DNA from: Archegozetes longisetosus
Lineage: Eukaryota; Arthropoda; Arachnida; Sarcoptiformes; Trhypochthoniidae
Length of the DNA: 64,000 nt
Reading direction: 5' to 3'
Assembly (NCBI GenBank): GCA_018873245.2
Contig: JAEMBT020000018.1
Span: forward strand, 1 to 64,000
The notes below the pieces were generated by a model. It did not search any database and was not told where the DNA came from. It worked only from the letters and a program-made list of their open reading frames with translations. A program made the translations under genes and the position numbers. How positions within the stretch are numbered: the first letter of the stretch is position 1; each line of letters starts with the position of its first letter. Of this stretch, positions 1 to 10,343 are shown in pieces.

Positions 1-1330
1 GAAAGTAGCTACTTGTGAAGATCCTAAGATTGTAGTAGATGAAGAAATAATGCAAGTGAAAGTATCCGATAAACTAAATTATATTTACTACAGCACATTT
101 AAAATAAAGATCTATAATCGAACTTTGGAATGTCCTGATTTTGCATTTGCTGTACCCACTAGTGTTCGGTTTAGCATTAATTCAATAACTTACGAGTCCT
201 CTCTTGTAAATGTGCAAAATACTTTAAGTATGATGCCAGACTGGGGTCAAAGAATCAATTTTCATCTAATGCCGTCATTACATGAACTAAATTAACGGAA
301 ATTGCAAAACAAAATAATGCAGAAATAAGTAAAATCCAGTTTTATAACCGTAAACATTCCATTGAGATAAACAATCAATCAAGTACTTTCGTCTTTTATA
401 TCATAATCATTATTGTCCTTTTAATAGGATTGACTGTTTATTATAAAAGAAAACGTTCTAATTCAGTTGATATAGCTAACGTGCAAGCCATTGAACTTAA
501 ACGACGTGCTCGTAACTCTAATATTGTAACTGAAACTCAATCATTAGTTTCTGATGAGGAATCCAACGAAGAAGCTGATAATAAATCAAATACCAAGCGA
601 GTTTTATTTTTAACAACGATTATAACCTTATCAATTACACCAGCTAATGCTTTTGACTATAACTATATTGTGATATTCATAAAATTTCAATCGCCATGCA
701 ATGAATTACTCCTGAATAACAAAACTATTCCGACACAAATTATATGGTGTCGAAATCAGTTTGAACTCTCTTTTATAAAGCCTGTTAGCACGTTTTGTAA
801 AATAGACAACGATATTCTAGCTATACATAAACGACTATATTATGCAGAGTTTAACAGACAAAAATGATCGTATAGCCCAAACAACCCAAACAATGAACTA
901 GACAATTACCTAGCAACTACAATAGTTTCGTCATTTGCTGTTCTAAAAGATATTATAAACACTATTGGAAGGAAATGGTCTCAAAATAAATTAGATTCAA
1001 GACTATTTGAAAACTCGCACTTCAAAATAAAATTTCCTTCGAACTTGTCTCTAGAAATGTTCAAACCACATTTGTGCATTGTGGACTTTCAATCAAATAC
1101 AATTATCTTAATGCTGCATAAAAACTCCGAACATATATGGTTAAAGAAATATGTCATTCTTTTTGGAGTTATAACTACTATTATTATTGTACTCCTATTA
1201 TGTAACGGAGTACTGAAACTCATGAAGTTGCGCAGGAAAATGCACCAGAGTTATAAGGTGTTTTATGATAGAAAAATCAGCGACTCATCGGCGGAGATGG
1301 GCTTTCCGTTACCTCCATTTCCCCTATAGC
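1..1330 (+). pseudogene. Env-like glycoprotein remnant of an LTR retroelement
   Basis: Open segments at 2-295, about 294-867 and 1045-1329 lie on one strand and are broken by frame changes near 293 and between about 866 and 1045. The first is a cysteine-containing ectodomain-like stretch. Around residues encoded at 390-450 there is a long aliphatic membrane segment followed by a basic tail (YYKRKR) and an acidic linker. A second signal-like hydrophobic segment lies near 600-650 and a last membrane anchor near 1145-1210, followed by a basic tail. Two anchor-type segments suggest a two-part glycoprotein precursor. The family cannot be fixed by eye. Placement upstream of the 138-codon ORF, purine tract and LTR at 4240-5570 makes it the env of that element. 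The window starts inside it, so its 5' part is missing. Confidence in 'env-like' is moderate. Confidence 0.6.
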
Positions 1331-1637
1331 TTTAACTCGAATCAAACGAGTTGTAACAACTACATCATTTACTAGAAGTTCTGGTAAATAAACGATGTAG
1401 TTCAAGGGAAAAAAAGGAAACAAAAATTTAAAAAAAAATAATCTTACATATAATTATTCTTGAAAATAAATATATTTTATTTTATAACCCAATGTAGTTT
1501 AATCATCAAGTATGTGTTTTTCTCATTACATAAAAGTATAAAAAAATTTATAATTTAATATAAAAAAATTGAGATTACAATTTCATTTTAAGTATGATAT
1601 TAAAGGCACGTTAGAGTAATTAACAGGAAAAATTTTC
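1331..1637. other. Convergent 3' ends of env remnant and chromodomain gene; purine tract
   Basis: No ORF. A purine run occupies 1404-1420 just after env, as a polypurine tract would, but no LTR start follows; the real polypurine tract plus LTR is at 5071-5570. The rest is A/T-rich and probably holds the polyadenylation site of the opposite-strand chromodomain gene. Confidence 0.45.
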
Positions 1638-1872
1638 TTAATAAGGATTATAGTCCGACCATTCAATCTCATTAACATAATCGTAACCGTCGCCAACGTT
1701 GGAAATGAACCGAAGAGCCCAGATGTAGCAGTCGCACGTGTCCACCTGAACCCCAAATCCAAGCTGTATCGGATAAGACACACAAATGTCGTTCCTCAAC
1801 TGTCTAACACGGTTGTTTATTAACCCATTTCTTTCGGCCTCTTCTCGAATTAAGGGATTATACAAGTAAACT

Positions 1873-1929
<57 letters not shown>

Positions 1930-3058
1930 TTGATATTAAAGATTCAAATGCTATATTGGACTTACCTTTTCGATTAACTACCTCCTTCCCGACAACCAAC
2001 ACAGACAAAACGTGAATGAAATCCCAATTGCCATTTCTCTCTTTGGGAGCAAAAACCAGACCTAACACCGGTTTGCCTGTCTGTAATAGACTTGAGAACT
2101 TCACTTTCACCGTCAATCTTGTTCCAAATCTATATTTGCTATATTGTCGCATCTTTTTGCATGTTTCCCGTTTTTCCTTCAGCGAAGTCCAATTTTCACC
2201 CATTAAAATTGGACAGATTTTGATTGAAGATTCTAAATTTTCCCATTCTATACACACGTGTGCCCAGAAATGCATTTCGACTTCGCAAGCCAGCAATCCA
2301 GCTGTTTCATCACTCTAAGAGATAATACAGTATAAGACTTAATCCAATTGTTGAAAAAAATACTAACAAACCTCTCGAATCCGTGTTCTGGTATGAACCA
2401 TTTGTTGGTTTCATAGTATTTAAGATAAGAATCCAAAACTTGATTAAATTTGCCGTCCAACTGGAAAATAGGTTTGGATGGGGTTAAAGAATCGAGACTT
2501 ACGGTCTTCGAAGCACCAGTAACCCTATAGGTCTTTCCACCACTCCTCTTATTCTCGTAAGCTCGAATTAGAGCTATGCTCAAGTTTGTTTGGGGCTCCC
2601 ATGTGTCCCATTCAGAATCAAATCCACACCAACGAATTTTAAATTCCTTAATACCTTTTCTTTTTCTTGTACCCAAAATCGTGTCAACGAAGTATTCATG
2701 TTGATATTCAGGCTCATGCTGGTTCATCTCGAATATTTTTCTATTTTTCTCAACCTGAAGTATAATACGTTAAGTTAAATAGCCTATGAAAAAAAATTTA
2801 AAACTTACGTATATTGCGCTTTTGTTTGGCTTCGCGAATCTTTCTAAAACTTGCGATGTATTAGATTGCATGCTGTCTTGGGAGACGTTTTCCACTACAT
2901 CATACAAGATGTTTGCAATCTCCTCTGTAAATTCATTCATATCTAAGAAAAAAAACAAACAATATATATGTTTTTTTTGTTTATCTTTTTTTTACCTCTT
3001 AGACAGACTTACTTTTACTTGTATTGAATATTTTTAATGTTGAAATTACAGTATCCAT
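1638..3058 (-). CDS. Chromodomain protein, five exons, antisense passenger of an LTR element
   Basis: Exons on the minus strand: 3058-3013, 2942-2809, 2754-2368, 2314-1966, 1870-1638. All four introns are GT-AG and keep phase, giving 382 residues with no break. Residues 80-130 form a chromodomain (Y-V-D-x-I-L, K-G-x-x-E-F, I-R-W-C-G-F, D-T-W-E-P, L-I-x-x-Y-E). The aromatic cage positions of HP1-type domains are filled by Y81, W102 and F105, so methyl-lysine reading is plausible. Residues 190-382 are not recognised; they contain several W and C residues but no obvious SET or chromoshadow signature. Intron 4 contains a (TA)n tract. The ATG and first exon lie in DNA also found in the right-hand element copy (55365-55494), so the gene belongs to the element module. 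Role unknown; chromatin targeting or anti-silencing is inference. Exon calls are from splice signals only. Confidence 0.8.
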
Positions 3059-4239
3059 TATTTTATTACTAACTCTGATCCTTAAAAAAATTTTTTTTGT
3101 TATTCATAACTAATATTCATAATTATTATTCATAGTTAAGGTCAATAATTACAATTCATAACTAACTACTAGTTAATATATTAAGTATGAATAAACTAAT
3201 CTTTCTTTGAAATGTAGTAATATCTAAAGTTCGCCTGTATAATGAATACTTGTATATGTAATATATACATAAATGTAAACTTAGTTTACAGAGAGCCTTT
3301 CTAAAGTTAAAAAAAATCTGCATATAAATGCAAAAAAAATATAATAACTAAGGAAGGAATAATATTACAAACGAGTTTGTAGAAATAAAACTCACCTTTT
3401 AGTGACCAAACCTTAAACTCTTTGTTGTTGTGTTTCAACTTTTAAAATAACCGGTTTGAGGCACCGCTACTACTATAAATAACGCTCGATAAACGAAAAT
3501 AAACTTAAAATAAAATATAAATATCTTTTAAACGGTATGATTTGAGAATCTCAAATTACTCTAATAAATAGAACATAAAACTCTAATGATATCCACAAAA
3601 TTTGATAGTGGTCCGTTAAGCTCTAAATATGTAAATTAATTTTTTTATAAACAATACTAAGGACTTACAGTGACGCCATCTAACATTCAAACATATAACT
3701 AACAACCAAAACAAACATTAAAAAAATTTTAATATACTTAAATTAAAATATATATATCTTTTAAATCATATACTTTTAGAATCTCAGATTTCTCTAATAA
3801 ATAGAACATAAAACCCTGATTATACCCACAAATTTTGATAGTGACCCGTTGTAATCCTAATACTTAAATTAATTAATTTTTTATATATACATATAAAATA
3901 TTAAGTTCCGCCCTAACGACATCCATCATCCACATTATGAACTATTTCGCTGTAACTTCGTGCTATTCTATGACAGACACACATTACTAAGTCTATAGTA
4001 CTTACCATTACTTTTCATTAGAGAAAACTTAACATCAAATGTTTTCTTAACCGTATAAAACCTGTTCACCGCGTCTCATCTAATAAATAATTTCTGATTT
4101 TTAAGAATCTGACTCGCCGAAACGTCATCTATTTTCCACATTATAATCAAAACACAGTTATTTCGTGCTAGCCACGAATTATGTAAAACTATAAATCTAC
4201 TATTTGTCTAACATTATTATTAAAACTTTTTTAGTCAAT
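3059..4239. promoter_or_regulatory. Divergent promoter-like spacer with two ~235-bp direct repeats
   Basis: This spacer separates the divergent start codons of the chromodomain gene (3058, minus) and the 138-codon ORF (4240, plus). It is shared, with small differences, by the right-hand copy at 54168-55364. Two degenerate direct repeats are visible, about 3505-3690 and 3735-3930, both containing 'ctctaataaatagaacataa' and a 'gatagtg' segment; parts of a third copy may lie near 4080-4150. No ORF is present. A bidirectional promoter is inferred from the arrangement only. Confidence 0.5.
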
Positions 4240-4656
4240 ATGTCAGATAGAATTCGAAGACATAGGCATAGTGATGTTTCAAAACCATTTACACCGTATA
4301 GACACCGAACAGTTCCTACCGAAATAGATGAACTTCGAGGAATCGCCGACAACATTAGAACTCAACTTTTATTCATAAACGAACTATTAAATATGCAGAA
4401 TCCAGATGAAGAACCAACAAGACAACTGGGTAGATCAATCACGGACATTGTCATCCATCTTACTACTAGCAGCACTATGATCAGGGATATTCGTTCCGCC
4501 ATCCTAAACATCATTTTCAATAGACAACGAGCTTCTACCTCATCAACGACAGTCCAAAATGGTGTTCAAACTTCCATTTACCCTTCAAATAGCACAAATG
4601 GGTGCTATAATACCTCAAGCCTTACCTCACAACCATATTATAGATATCATCGCTGA
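4240..4656 (+). CDS. 138-residue accessory ORF of the LTR element
   Basis: The ATG at 4240 follows an open frame that begins without an ATG. The N-terminus is basic (R-I-R-R-H-R-H). The middle (about residues 28-95) is probably helical, with regularly spaced I/L residues, and the C-terminus is rich in S, T, N and Y. No known domain is recognised. The protein is identical from the ATG onward to that of the inverted copy at 53751-54167; the only difference in the open frame is an L/I change upstream of the ATG. It lies in sense orientation between env and the 3' LTR, where retroviral accessory genes sit, and would probably need a spliced or internal transcript. Function unknown. Confidence 0.7.
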   Translation: MSDRIRRHRHSDVSKPFTPYRHRTVPTEIDELRGIADNIRTQLLFINELLNMQNPDEEPTRQLGRSITDIVIHLTTSSTMIRDIRSAILNIIFNRQRASTSSTTVQNGVQTSIYPSNSTNGCYNTSSLTSQPYYRYHR

Positions 4657-5081
4657 TACCTCAAGTTTGACGCTTATACTGTTCATTTTATACTATTTTT
4701 TTTACTTTATTTAATTGGGCAAGGTATAAACATGGAATAAATAATCCAGTATAAATATTGAAAAAATAAAATAAAATACATATAAAAGTTTATATAACTA
4801 CTAATGTTTTTTTTCTAACTACCTCTTTATATGTCAAACTTAGTCCTAAATATCTAAAAAAAATATTTTATATAATTTTTTTTATTATTGCGGGATAATT
4901 TTTTTTTATTATTGCGGGATAATTTTTTTTGTTTTCACAAATAATGTCTAAATATTGTAAACTAAATGCTATTATAATTTAGAAATGTTCTTTTTGCTTT
5001 TGTTATTAAATCTACTTTCACGTTATTTTATGTAAACCAATTACGCGTTACACAGAGTCGTGTAATATAAGGTGGGGGTAT
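4657..5081 (+). other. 3' noncoding region of LTR element ending in polypurine tract
   Basis: A/T-rich. A ~22-bp unit containing 'attattgcgggataa' is repeated in tandem at about 4876-4923, and the repeat is preserved in the right-hand copy. The G-rich purine tract 'ggtgggggtat' at 5071-5081 directly abuts the LTR and gives the element its + orientation. Confidence 0.7.
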
Positions 5082-5570
5082 TGTAATAACGTCTTAGTTT
5101 CTTAATTAGACCTATATCATAATATTTTTGTAATAACCTATATTTTTAAACTCTAATTCTCATAACTCACCTTATATGTCAACATTTATTACTGACTTAA
5201 AGATTACTTTTTATTTGTACAAAAGAAATCTTCACATGCTTGTCTCAACTGTAAAAGTTATGAAGACAGCTGATAGTAAGCATATTTCACCTCTTAAAAC
5301 CTACCTAATTATGTCCTAAATATACAATTTTCCAATCATAGCTAAATGTGCTATTAACCTTGTAAGATTTAGCCTATCGTTGTAAAATATTTTTCAACTT
5401 AACCCGCCTATTGTTCCTATAAAATGTCGTGTTTTTCCTAAATTTTTCGCTCTTTCTTCCAGTGTTAAAAATCATGTGTAATCTTATGTAATTTGTGGTT
5501 ATGTTAAATAAAGTGCTATATTTTAAAAATTGATTTCGTACACGCTCCTATTAAAGATCCAGACTTTACA
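5082..5570 (+). repeat. 3' LTR (489 bp)
   Basis: Begins TGTAATAACG and ends GACTTTACA (TG...CA). The same LTR occurs inverted at 52093-52581 and as a solo copy at 40308-40799. It is followed by ATAT, the 4-bp target typical of errantiviruses such as 17.6 and 297. The insertion directly abuts a Polinton remnant that begins at about 5571. Confidence 0.9.
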
Positions 5571-5936
5571 ATATTTCACAATTCAACATTAAGAACTAGT
5601 TTTATTTTAACAGAATTATGTTTCTCCAAATACTCTTTAATATACTTTATTAATTTTCGTTCAAAATGTTTGAAAAATTCATCAGTAGTTTTGAATTCTT
5701 TTTTATTGTAAAACCTTGTTGTACCAATTCTCTTCAAAGGTAATTTAAATACTTCTATTTCATGATTATCTATTAAACTCGCTTTTTATTGATGATATAA
5801 ACTTATTATATGTCTATTCTTATTAATGTATTTTATTTCTTCATCACATATTTTACATCTTAAAATAATACTAGATTGATCCTTTTTCATAGATCCATAT
5901 ATCTAATCAAATATTCTCATAGCTGGATTAACTTTT
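5571..5936 (-). pseudogene. Decayed Polinton ORF remnant with CxxC finger
   Basis: Read on the minus strand, this stretch encodes pieces with a C-K-I-C-D finger and a lysine-rich segment, interrupted by stops. It continues the zinc-finger cluster to its right and is cut on the left by the LTR. It belongs to the Polinton end that terminates at about 6922. Confidence 0.45.
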
Positions 5937-6182
5937 TTAATGACTAAAACTTTTCTTATGTTTGTTCAAATCATCAACTTTAATATGACAAATTTTACAT
6001 TTATATTTTTTCTTTGTAACTTTTAGTTCAAATAATGTATCATCAAAATCGAATGCTACATTTTGTTGTTCTTCCGGATGTTGAATATTCAAATTTTTTA
6101 TGTGCTTAGCTGTTTTGAGATGTCTAGCTTTGTGGGATTTATCTATTTCTTTATTACAAACTTCACACTTCCAATTAGCCAT
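5937..6182 (-). CDS. Small zinc-finger protein of Polinton type
   Basis: 81 residues, with two C-x2-C...H-x4-H style fingers: C-E-V-C...H-L-K-T-A-K-H near the N-terminus and C-K-I-C...H-K-K-S-F-S-H at the C-terminus. A similar single-finger ORF (C-D-V-C...H) lies at the equivalent end of the Polinton at 38259-38462. The function is not known; finger ORFs of this kind are common Polinton passengers. It may be the 5' piece of a longer decayed gene running to about 5600. Confidence 0.6.
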   Translation of the reverse strand: MANWKCEVCNKEIDKSHKARHLKTAKHIKNLNIQHPEEQQNVAFDFDDTLFELKVTKKKYKCKICHIKVDDLNKHKKSFSH

Positions 6183-6219
6183 TTATTTAGGAAATACTTT
6201 TTTTTATCAATACATTATA

Positions 6220-6462
6220 TTAATTCAAATTAATTTCTTTTAGATATAAAACATGTTTATTGACCATTTTATGTTTTGCTAAACTACTTTTAAAAATTTC
6301 TGATTCACATACACATTTTACCTTTTTATCATTAGACTTAAATTTATTCCAATAACATTGTTTACATAAGTAATTTACACCTCTAACATAACAGCTATTT
6401 CTAGAAAATTCATTTTCATCTTTATAATCTGAACATTTTGAACATTGATATTTTAATTCCAT
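6220..6462 (-). CDS. Small cysteine-rich zinc-finger protein next to Polinton TIR
   Basis: 80 residues with C-x2-C pairs at the start (C-S-K-C) and middle (C-K-Q-C), then C-V-C and a final H-x4-H. The order recalls a short zinc-ribbon followed by a C2H2 finger. It starts with ATG at 6462, only about 30 bp from the terminal inverted repeat, as expected of a terminal Polinton gene. Function unknown. Confidence 0.6.
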   Translation of the reverse strand: MELKYQCSKCSDYKDENEFSRNSCYVRGVNYLCKQCYWNKFKSNDKKVKCVCESEIFKSSLAKHKMVNKHVLYLKEINLN

Positions 6463-6490
6463 ATTATATATGAAAATTTTTTAAAATTTT

Positions 6491-6922
6491 ATATCAATGT
6501 TTATTTATTATCGGAATAACACGTCACACTACTATAAGCATGCTCATTCCAATTCTCATCGATGAGAAAAAAATTTAGTAATGAGAAGGAGTTTCATGAC
6601 TGACGTATTCGATTTCATTTCAATGATGCAACTAAGAAATAAATCGCACAGATTAGATAATCTCTGTTACATTGTGAAAACTATAAATATTACTAAAAAC
6701 ACTATAGAACGTTGTCTAGACGTTTCCTTATCTAGAAATTACTAGAAGTTTATAAAAATGATATGGAATGGGTATATAAAGATAGGACTTTCACAGATGT
6801 AGTGCTTTGTTTAAATATAGCTTATAAACATCTTTCTTATTTCATTCTTAAAGAGTAATAGAGATAAAAACTTTTTGTTTATGAAAAAAGAAAAAAGTGC
6901 TAAATCAGGGACGGGGTGGGAC
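6491..6922 (+). repeat. Polinton terminal inverted repeat, left copy
   Basis: About 430 bp matching, in inverted orientation, 62389-62813. Shared blocks include 'acgtcacactactataagca' and 'gctttgttta'. The outer end is G-rich (gggacggggtgggac). The adjacent zinc-finger ORFs, and in the right copy PolB and integrase, identify it as a Polinton terminus. Confidence 0.75.
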
Positions 6923-7999
6923 GGGACGGGACAACTTTCACTTCTAGAAGCTTCTAGAGATGATAAGCTATACCATATATAAACATGTTTTTTCATAGCT
7001 AAGTTACTTTTCATATTATATGTCGATTAATAATTGTTGGAATATAACAATTTTTTTTCATTTTTTATCACTTTTTTATGTGAAAATAGTATGCGAAATA
7101 TGCTATTTTACATTTTTTTTTGAAAAAATAAATAAGGGCGAAAAGGGGTGAAAAAGGAGTGCGATAGTTTTGTCATATTATAACAATTATTCTAATATAT
7201 CACTTATATATATGGAAAACTTCAGTTTTTTTTAATTTTTATCACTTTATGTTAAAATAGTGTGAAAATATGCTATTTTTCAGATCTTTTTGAAAATGGT
7301 GAAAAGGGCGTGCGCTATTTATGGTATTTTGATCACTACTCACCTCATCATACTAAGTTCACTGATATCTTATTTGCCTATATCTTATGACCTTTGACCT
7401 TTGACCCCTTAACACTATCTCTAGCGTTCATGTTTACAACAGAGCTTGATTTTTCTGGTTACATAATTAATTAATAAAGTTAGAGCCCAAAAACGATGGT
7501 CGTCGATAATGAATCATATATATTGCATCATCAATATTTCATCATCTATATTGCATCATCCGTCTTATATCATCCTAATTGTTTTGTACTAGATCTTTCG
7601 GGTGTTCTGCCGAAAAAAGGCCATTGAATTTATAGTCGATGTATATATTTTCTGAATCAGTAAAAAGAGTAGATATCAGGGGAGAAAGTTCATTCCCTGG
7701 TACGCCCATTCTAAAAAGTTACGCTCACTTTTCGAATTTTCATTAATCTTATGTTTAAGCTGTAAAAAGTAATTTAAGTTTTTCATGTTAAATTATTCAT
7801 CTCGTCTATAATTTTATAGCATAATTTGAGTTTCAATTAGGTTAAGTTAGGTTAGGTTAGGTTTTTTACAATTAAATCGCTGTCTATTAATTTTATAAAA
7901 TGTTGTTCATTTGATCCCAGATAACTTTCGACCTAGAGTCAATGAGAGTTTATAACTGTGCTGTGGCGAAATAAAACCGACAGCAAGCGATTTTATATA
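6923..7999. other. Non-coding stretch with dispersed repeats
   Basis: No supported gene. Two related A/T-rich units at about 7040-7110 and 7205-7290 contain 'atgtgaaaatagt' and recur near 40180-40215 and 40850-40880. The stretch also holds 'catcat' microsatellite-like runs at about 7510-7570 and the TTAGG tract described separately. Confidence 0.5.
7837..7861 (+). repeat. Interstitial telomere-like (TTAGG)n tract
   Basis: Five consecutive pentamers, four exact TTAGG and one TTAAG. TTAGG is the ancestral arthropod telomere repeat. Too short to be a telomere; possibly a break-repair scar or chance. Confidence 0.6.
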
Positions 8000-9271
8000 T
8001 CAGGAGCGGAATTTAATAATGACGGAAATTATATCATAAATACATTTTAAAATTTAAATAAATTTAGATATTTTTAATCAATGAGATGTTGTCCATCAGT
8101 TTGGACAACTTGTTCCCATCTTAGAGGAAGACATTCAATGCCTCTCCTGAAGTAGTGGTTATTATTAGAGGCAAAGAACTGGTCGATGGCTATTTCGCCA
8201 GCTTCTCGGGAATCGAACCGCTGGCCATCCAAGAATTTCTGCAGAGACCGAAATAAATAATAATCCGACGGTGCGATGTCTGGACTATACGGTAGGTGCG
8301 GTAGGACTTCCCAACCAAATGTCTTCAACTTTGTTCGGGTGATCTTCGCCGTATGTGGTCTTGCATTGTCCTGGTGAAGGATTGCCCCTTTCCTGTTGGC
8401 CAAAACTGGACGTTTCGATTTGATTGCATTGAACAATCTGTCCAATTGCTGACAGTAGAGATCAGCAGTAATTGTCTGGCCGTCATCCATAAGCTCCCGA
8501 TGGACAATACCACGAATGTCCCACCAAATGCAGAGCATCACCTTTTCCGGGTAGAGACCAGTTTTCGCGGTAGGAACTGGCGGCTGGCCAGGTGACAACC
8601 ACTGACCCCCTCTCTTTGGGTTGACATACAGGACCCACTTTTCATCACCAGTGATGATCCGGTCCAGTAATGGCTCAGAATCGTGTCTTAGAAGGAGTAA
8701 TGTGCAGATGGCAGACCTCACATCCATTTGTTTTTGAGTGAGTTCTCGGGGGACCCATACTCCGGCCCGATAATGCTTCCCGATATAATGTAAGTGGTAT
8801 CGGATGGTTCTTTCCGATACTTCTAACATCTGTCCTAACTCTTTGGATGTCATCTTCTGGTTCTCTTCGATTAAATTGGTCAGAACCTCGTTGTCCACTT
8901 TTGATGGCTGACCCGGCTTCGGCTTGTCCTTCAAGTCGAAGTCTCCTCCGTGGAACCTCCGATACCATCGATCACAAGTGCTTTCGGACACAGCATTCGG
9001 GTACACCTGACATATATTCTCTGTGGCCACTCTTGCATTAGATCCACGGCGGTATTCATAAAGAATGATATGCCGAATGTACATATCTCGGGAACTGATG
9101 TCCACCACTTCCGAAACTAAAGAAATTTTAGATATCTTTTGGGACACAAATTAAGACAACTATTGGACGTATTGTTATGCGAAACAAACGATTTGTCACA
9201 AACTCGAGGGTCGCACATATGTCGTGACATATATGTTATATTTTTCCGTCATTATTAAATTCCGCCCCTTA
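8000..9271 (-). mobile_element. Full-length mariner transposon
   Basis: Ends share an inverted repeat of about 27 bp ('gcggaatttaataatgacgg' on both sides) and are flanked by TA at 7998-7999 and 9272-9273. The 1272-bp length is typical of mariner. It contains one uninterrupted transposase ORF. Confidence 0.93.
8074..9084 (-). CDS. Mariner transposase (DD34D), intact
   Basis: 337 residues from the ATG at 9084; the frame is open further upstream but without an ATG. It has the N-terminal paired helix-turn-helix DNA-binding region, the linker motif W-V-P-R-E-L, and the catalytic triad D (in G-D-E-K-W), D (in H-Q-D-N-A-R-P-H) and D (in P-S-D-Y). Thirty-four residues lie between the second and third aspartates, as in true mariners. 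It would excise and reinsert its element at TA sites. No stop or frameshift, so it may be recently active. GC content is above that of its surroundings, consistent with horizontal arrival. Confidence 0.95.
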   Translation of the reverse strand: MYIRHIILYEYRRGSNARVATENICQVYPNAVSESTCDRWYRRFHGGDFDLKDKPKPGQPSKVDNEVLTNLIEENQKMTSKELGQMLEVSERTIRYHLHYIGKHYRAGVWVPRELTQKQMDVRSAICTLLLLRHDSEPLLDRIITGDEKWVLYVNPKRGGQWLSPGQPPVPTAKTGLYPEKVMLCIWWDIRGIVHRELMDDGQTITADLYCQQLDRLFNAIKSKRPVLANRKGAILHQDNARPHTAKITRTKLKTFGWEVLPHLPYSPDIAPSDYYLFRSLQKFLDGQRFDSREAGEIAIDQFFASNNNHYFRRGIECLPLRWEQVVQTDGQHLID

Positions 9272-10343
9272 TACATATAAATAGTTAATTAAAGTTCATT
9301 TAAGATTATTTGTACTTAACTTTATACTTACACTTTAGTCAAGGCAAAGTCATCTGTACTTTGCAAACTCAGGACTACTTTTCGACCTATTGATTGAAAA
9401 GTATGAGTTTTTTGACACTATAGTCATTTTTTCTCATTTTGATATATAAACGAATGGTTTTTGATTATTGGGGTTCGCTCTTAACAATTGTAACTCAGAT
9501 TTCACCTTAAGAGTTTTAGAATAAACGCTTAAAATACGAGACCAGTATAAAGTAATGAGGGACTGAGAAAGTGAGTTATATTGCGGCTATCAGAGACAAT
9601 GATATCGTGCGTGTCTTCAATTACAACTCACAGTGCATCTGTTACTCTCTATGCAGAATCCATTGACACCTCAATCATTAAAACCTGACCAGTAGTTTGT
9701 ACTATATACTTATAGTATACTTCAATTATATATATATATATATAAAATACGCGCGGGGTGCAAAAAATTTTAAAACGTGCGTACCCGGATATGAAATTTT
9801 TCTTTTGATATATACTCTTTGTACTGATTCAGACTTCCAACTTAAGTTTATTTTTGGCTTGTAAAAAGGTCAGAGGTCAAATAGAAGGTAGCTCTCATAG
9901 AAAAATTGATACGTTAGGCCATGCTCAATCGAATGGCGATTGAATTTTGCAAATAGCACAATGTGAAAATTTTGAGACAGTTTGGTTTGAAGTATACCGA
10001 GGTCAAAGGTCATTGCATAGGTCCACGTTATAGCTTAGCAAATTTGGGATGTAAAGACGAGTCTAACGATAATTTACTTTTAGTCGTATGTTGAGCTGTT
10101 CTCGAGTTATAGCCATCACCCTATCTCCTGAAACTGACCGAACTTAACTCTAAATAGTCAATTTAAAACCTTGATCACGAACATGGGTCATCCATAAACT
10201 ACGTCCACAGGTGATAAGTATGAATGCTTGGTAAATAGGCAAGACACTTGTCTTGACTACAGTTAAATTGGTATTACCGTTCAAAAGCCTCTACTTATCA
10301 AAGCCAAATTCCAATCAAGACATAGTTCTAACAAAGTTACGCT
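9272..10343. other. Non-coding stretch
   Basis: No gene recognised. Holds a (TA)n tract near 9729-9744. The final ~300 bp have a less A/T-rich composition that runs into the SWIM remnant. Confidence 0.5.

Noticed and set aside
1404..1420. Polypurine tract followed by a 3' LTR after env
   Set aside because: No TG-start LTR matching any other copy follows; the verified tract and LTR are at 5071-5570.
1638..3058. Ordinary host gene next to an LTR insertion
   Set aside because: Considered seriously. Its promoter, exon 1 and start of exon 2 also sit inside the inverted second element, next to env and the accessory ORF, so an element-borne gene explains more. Not fully excluded.
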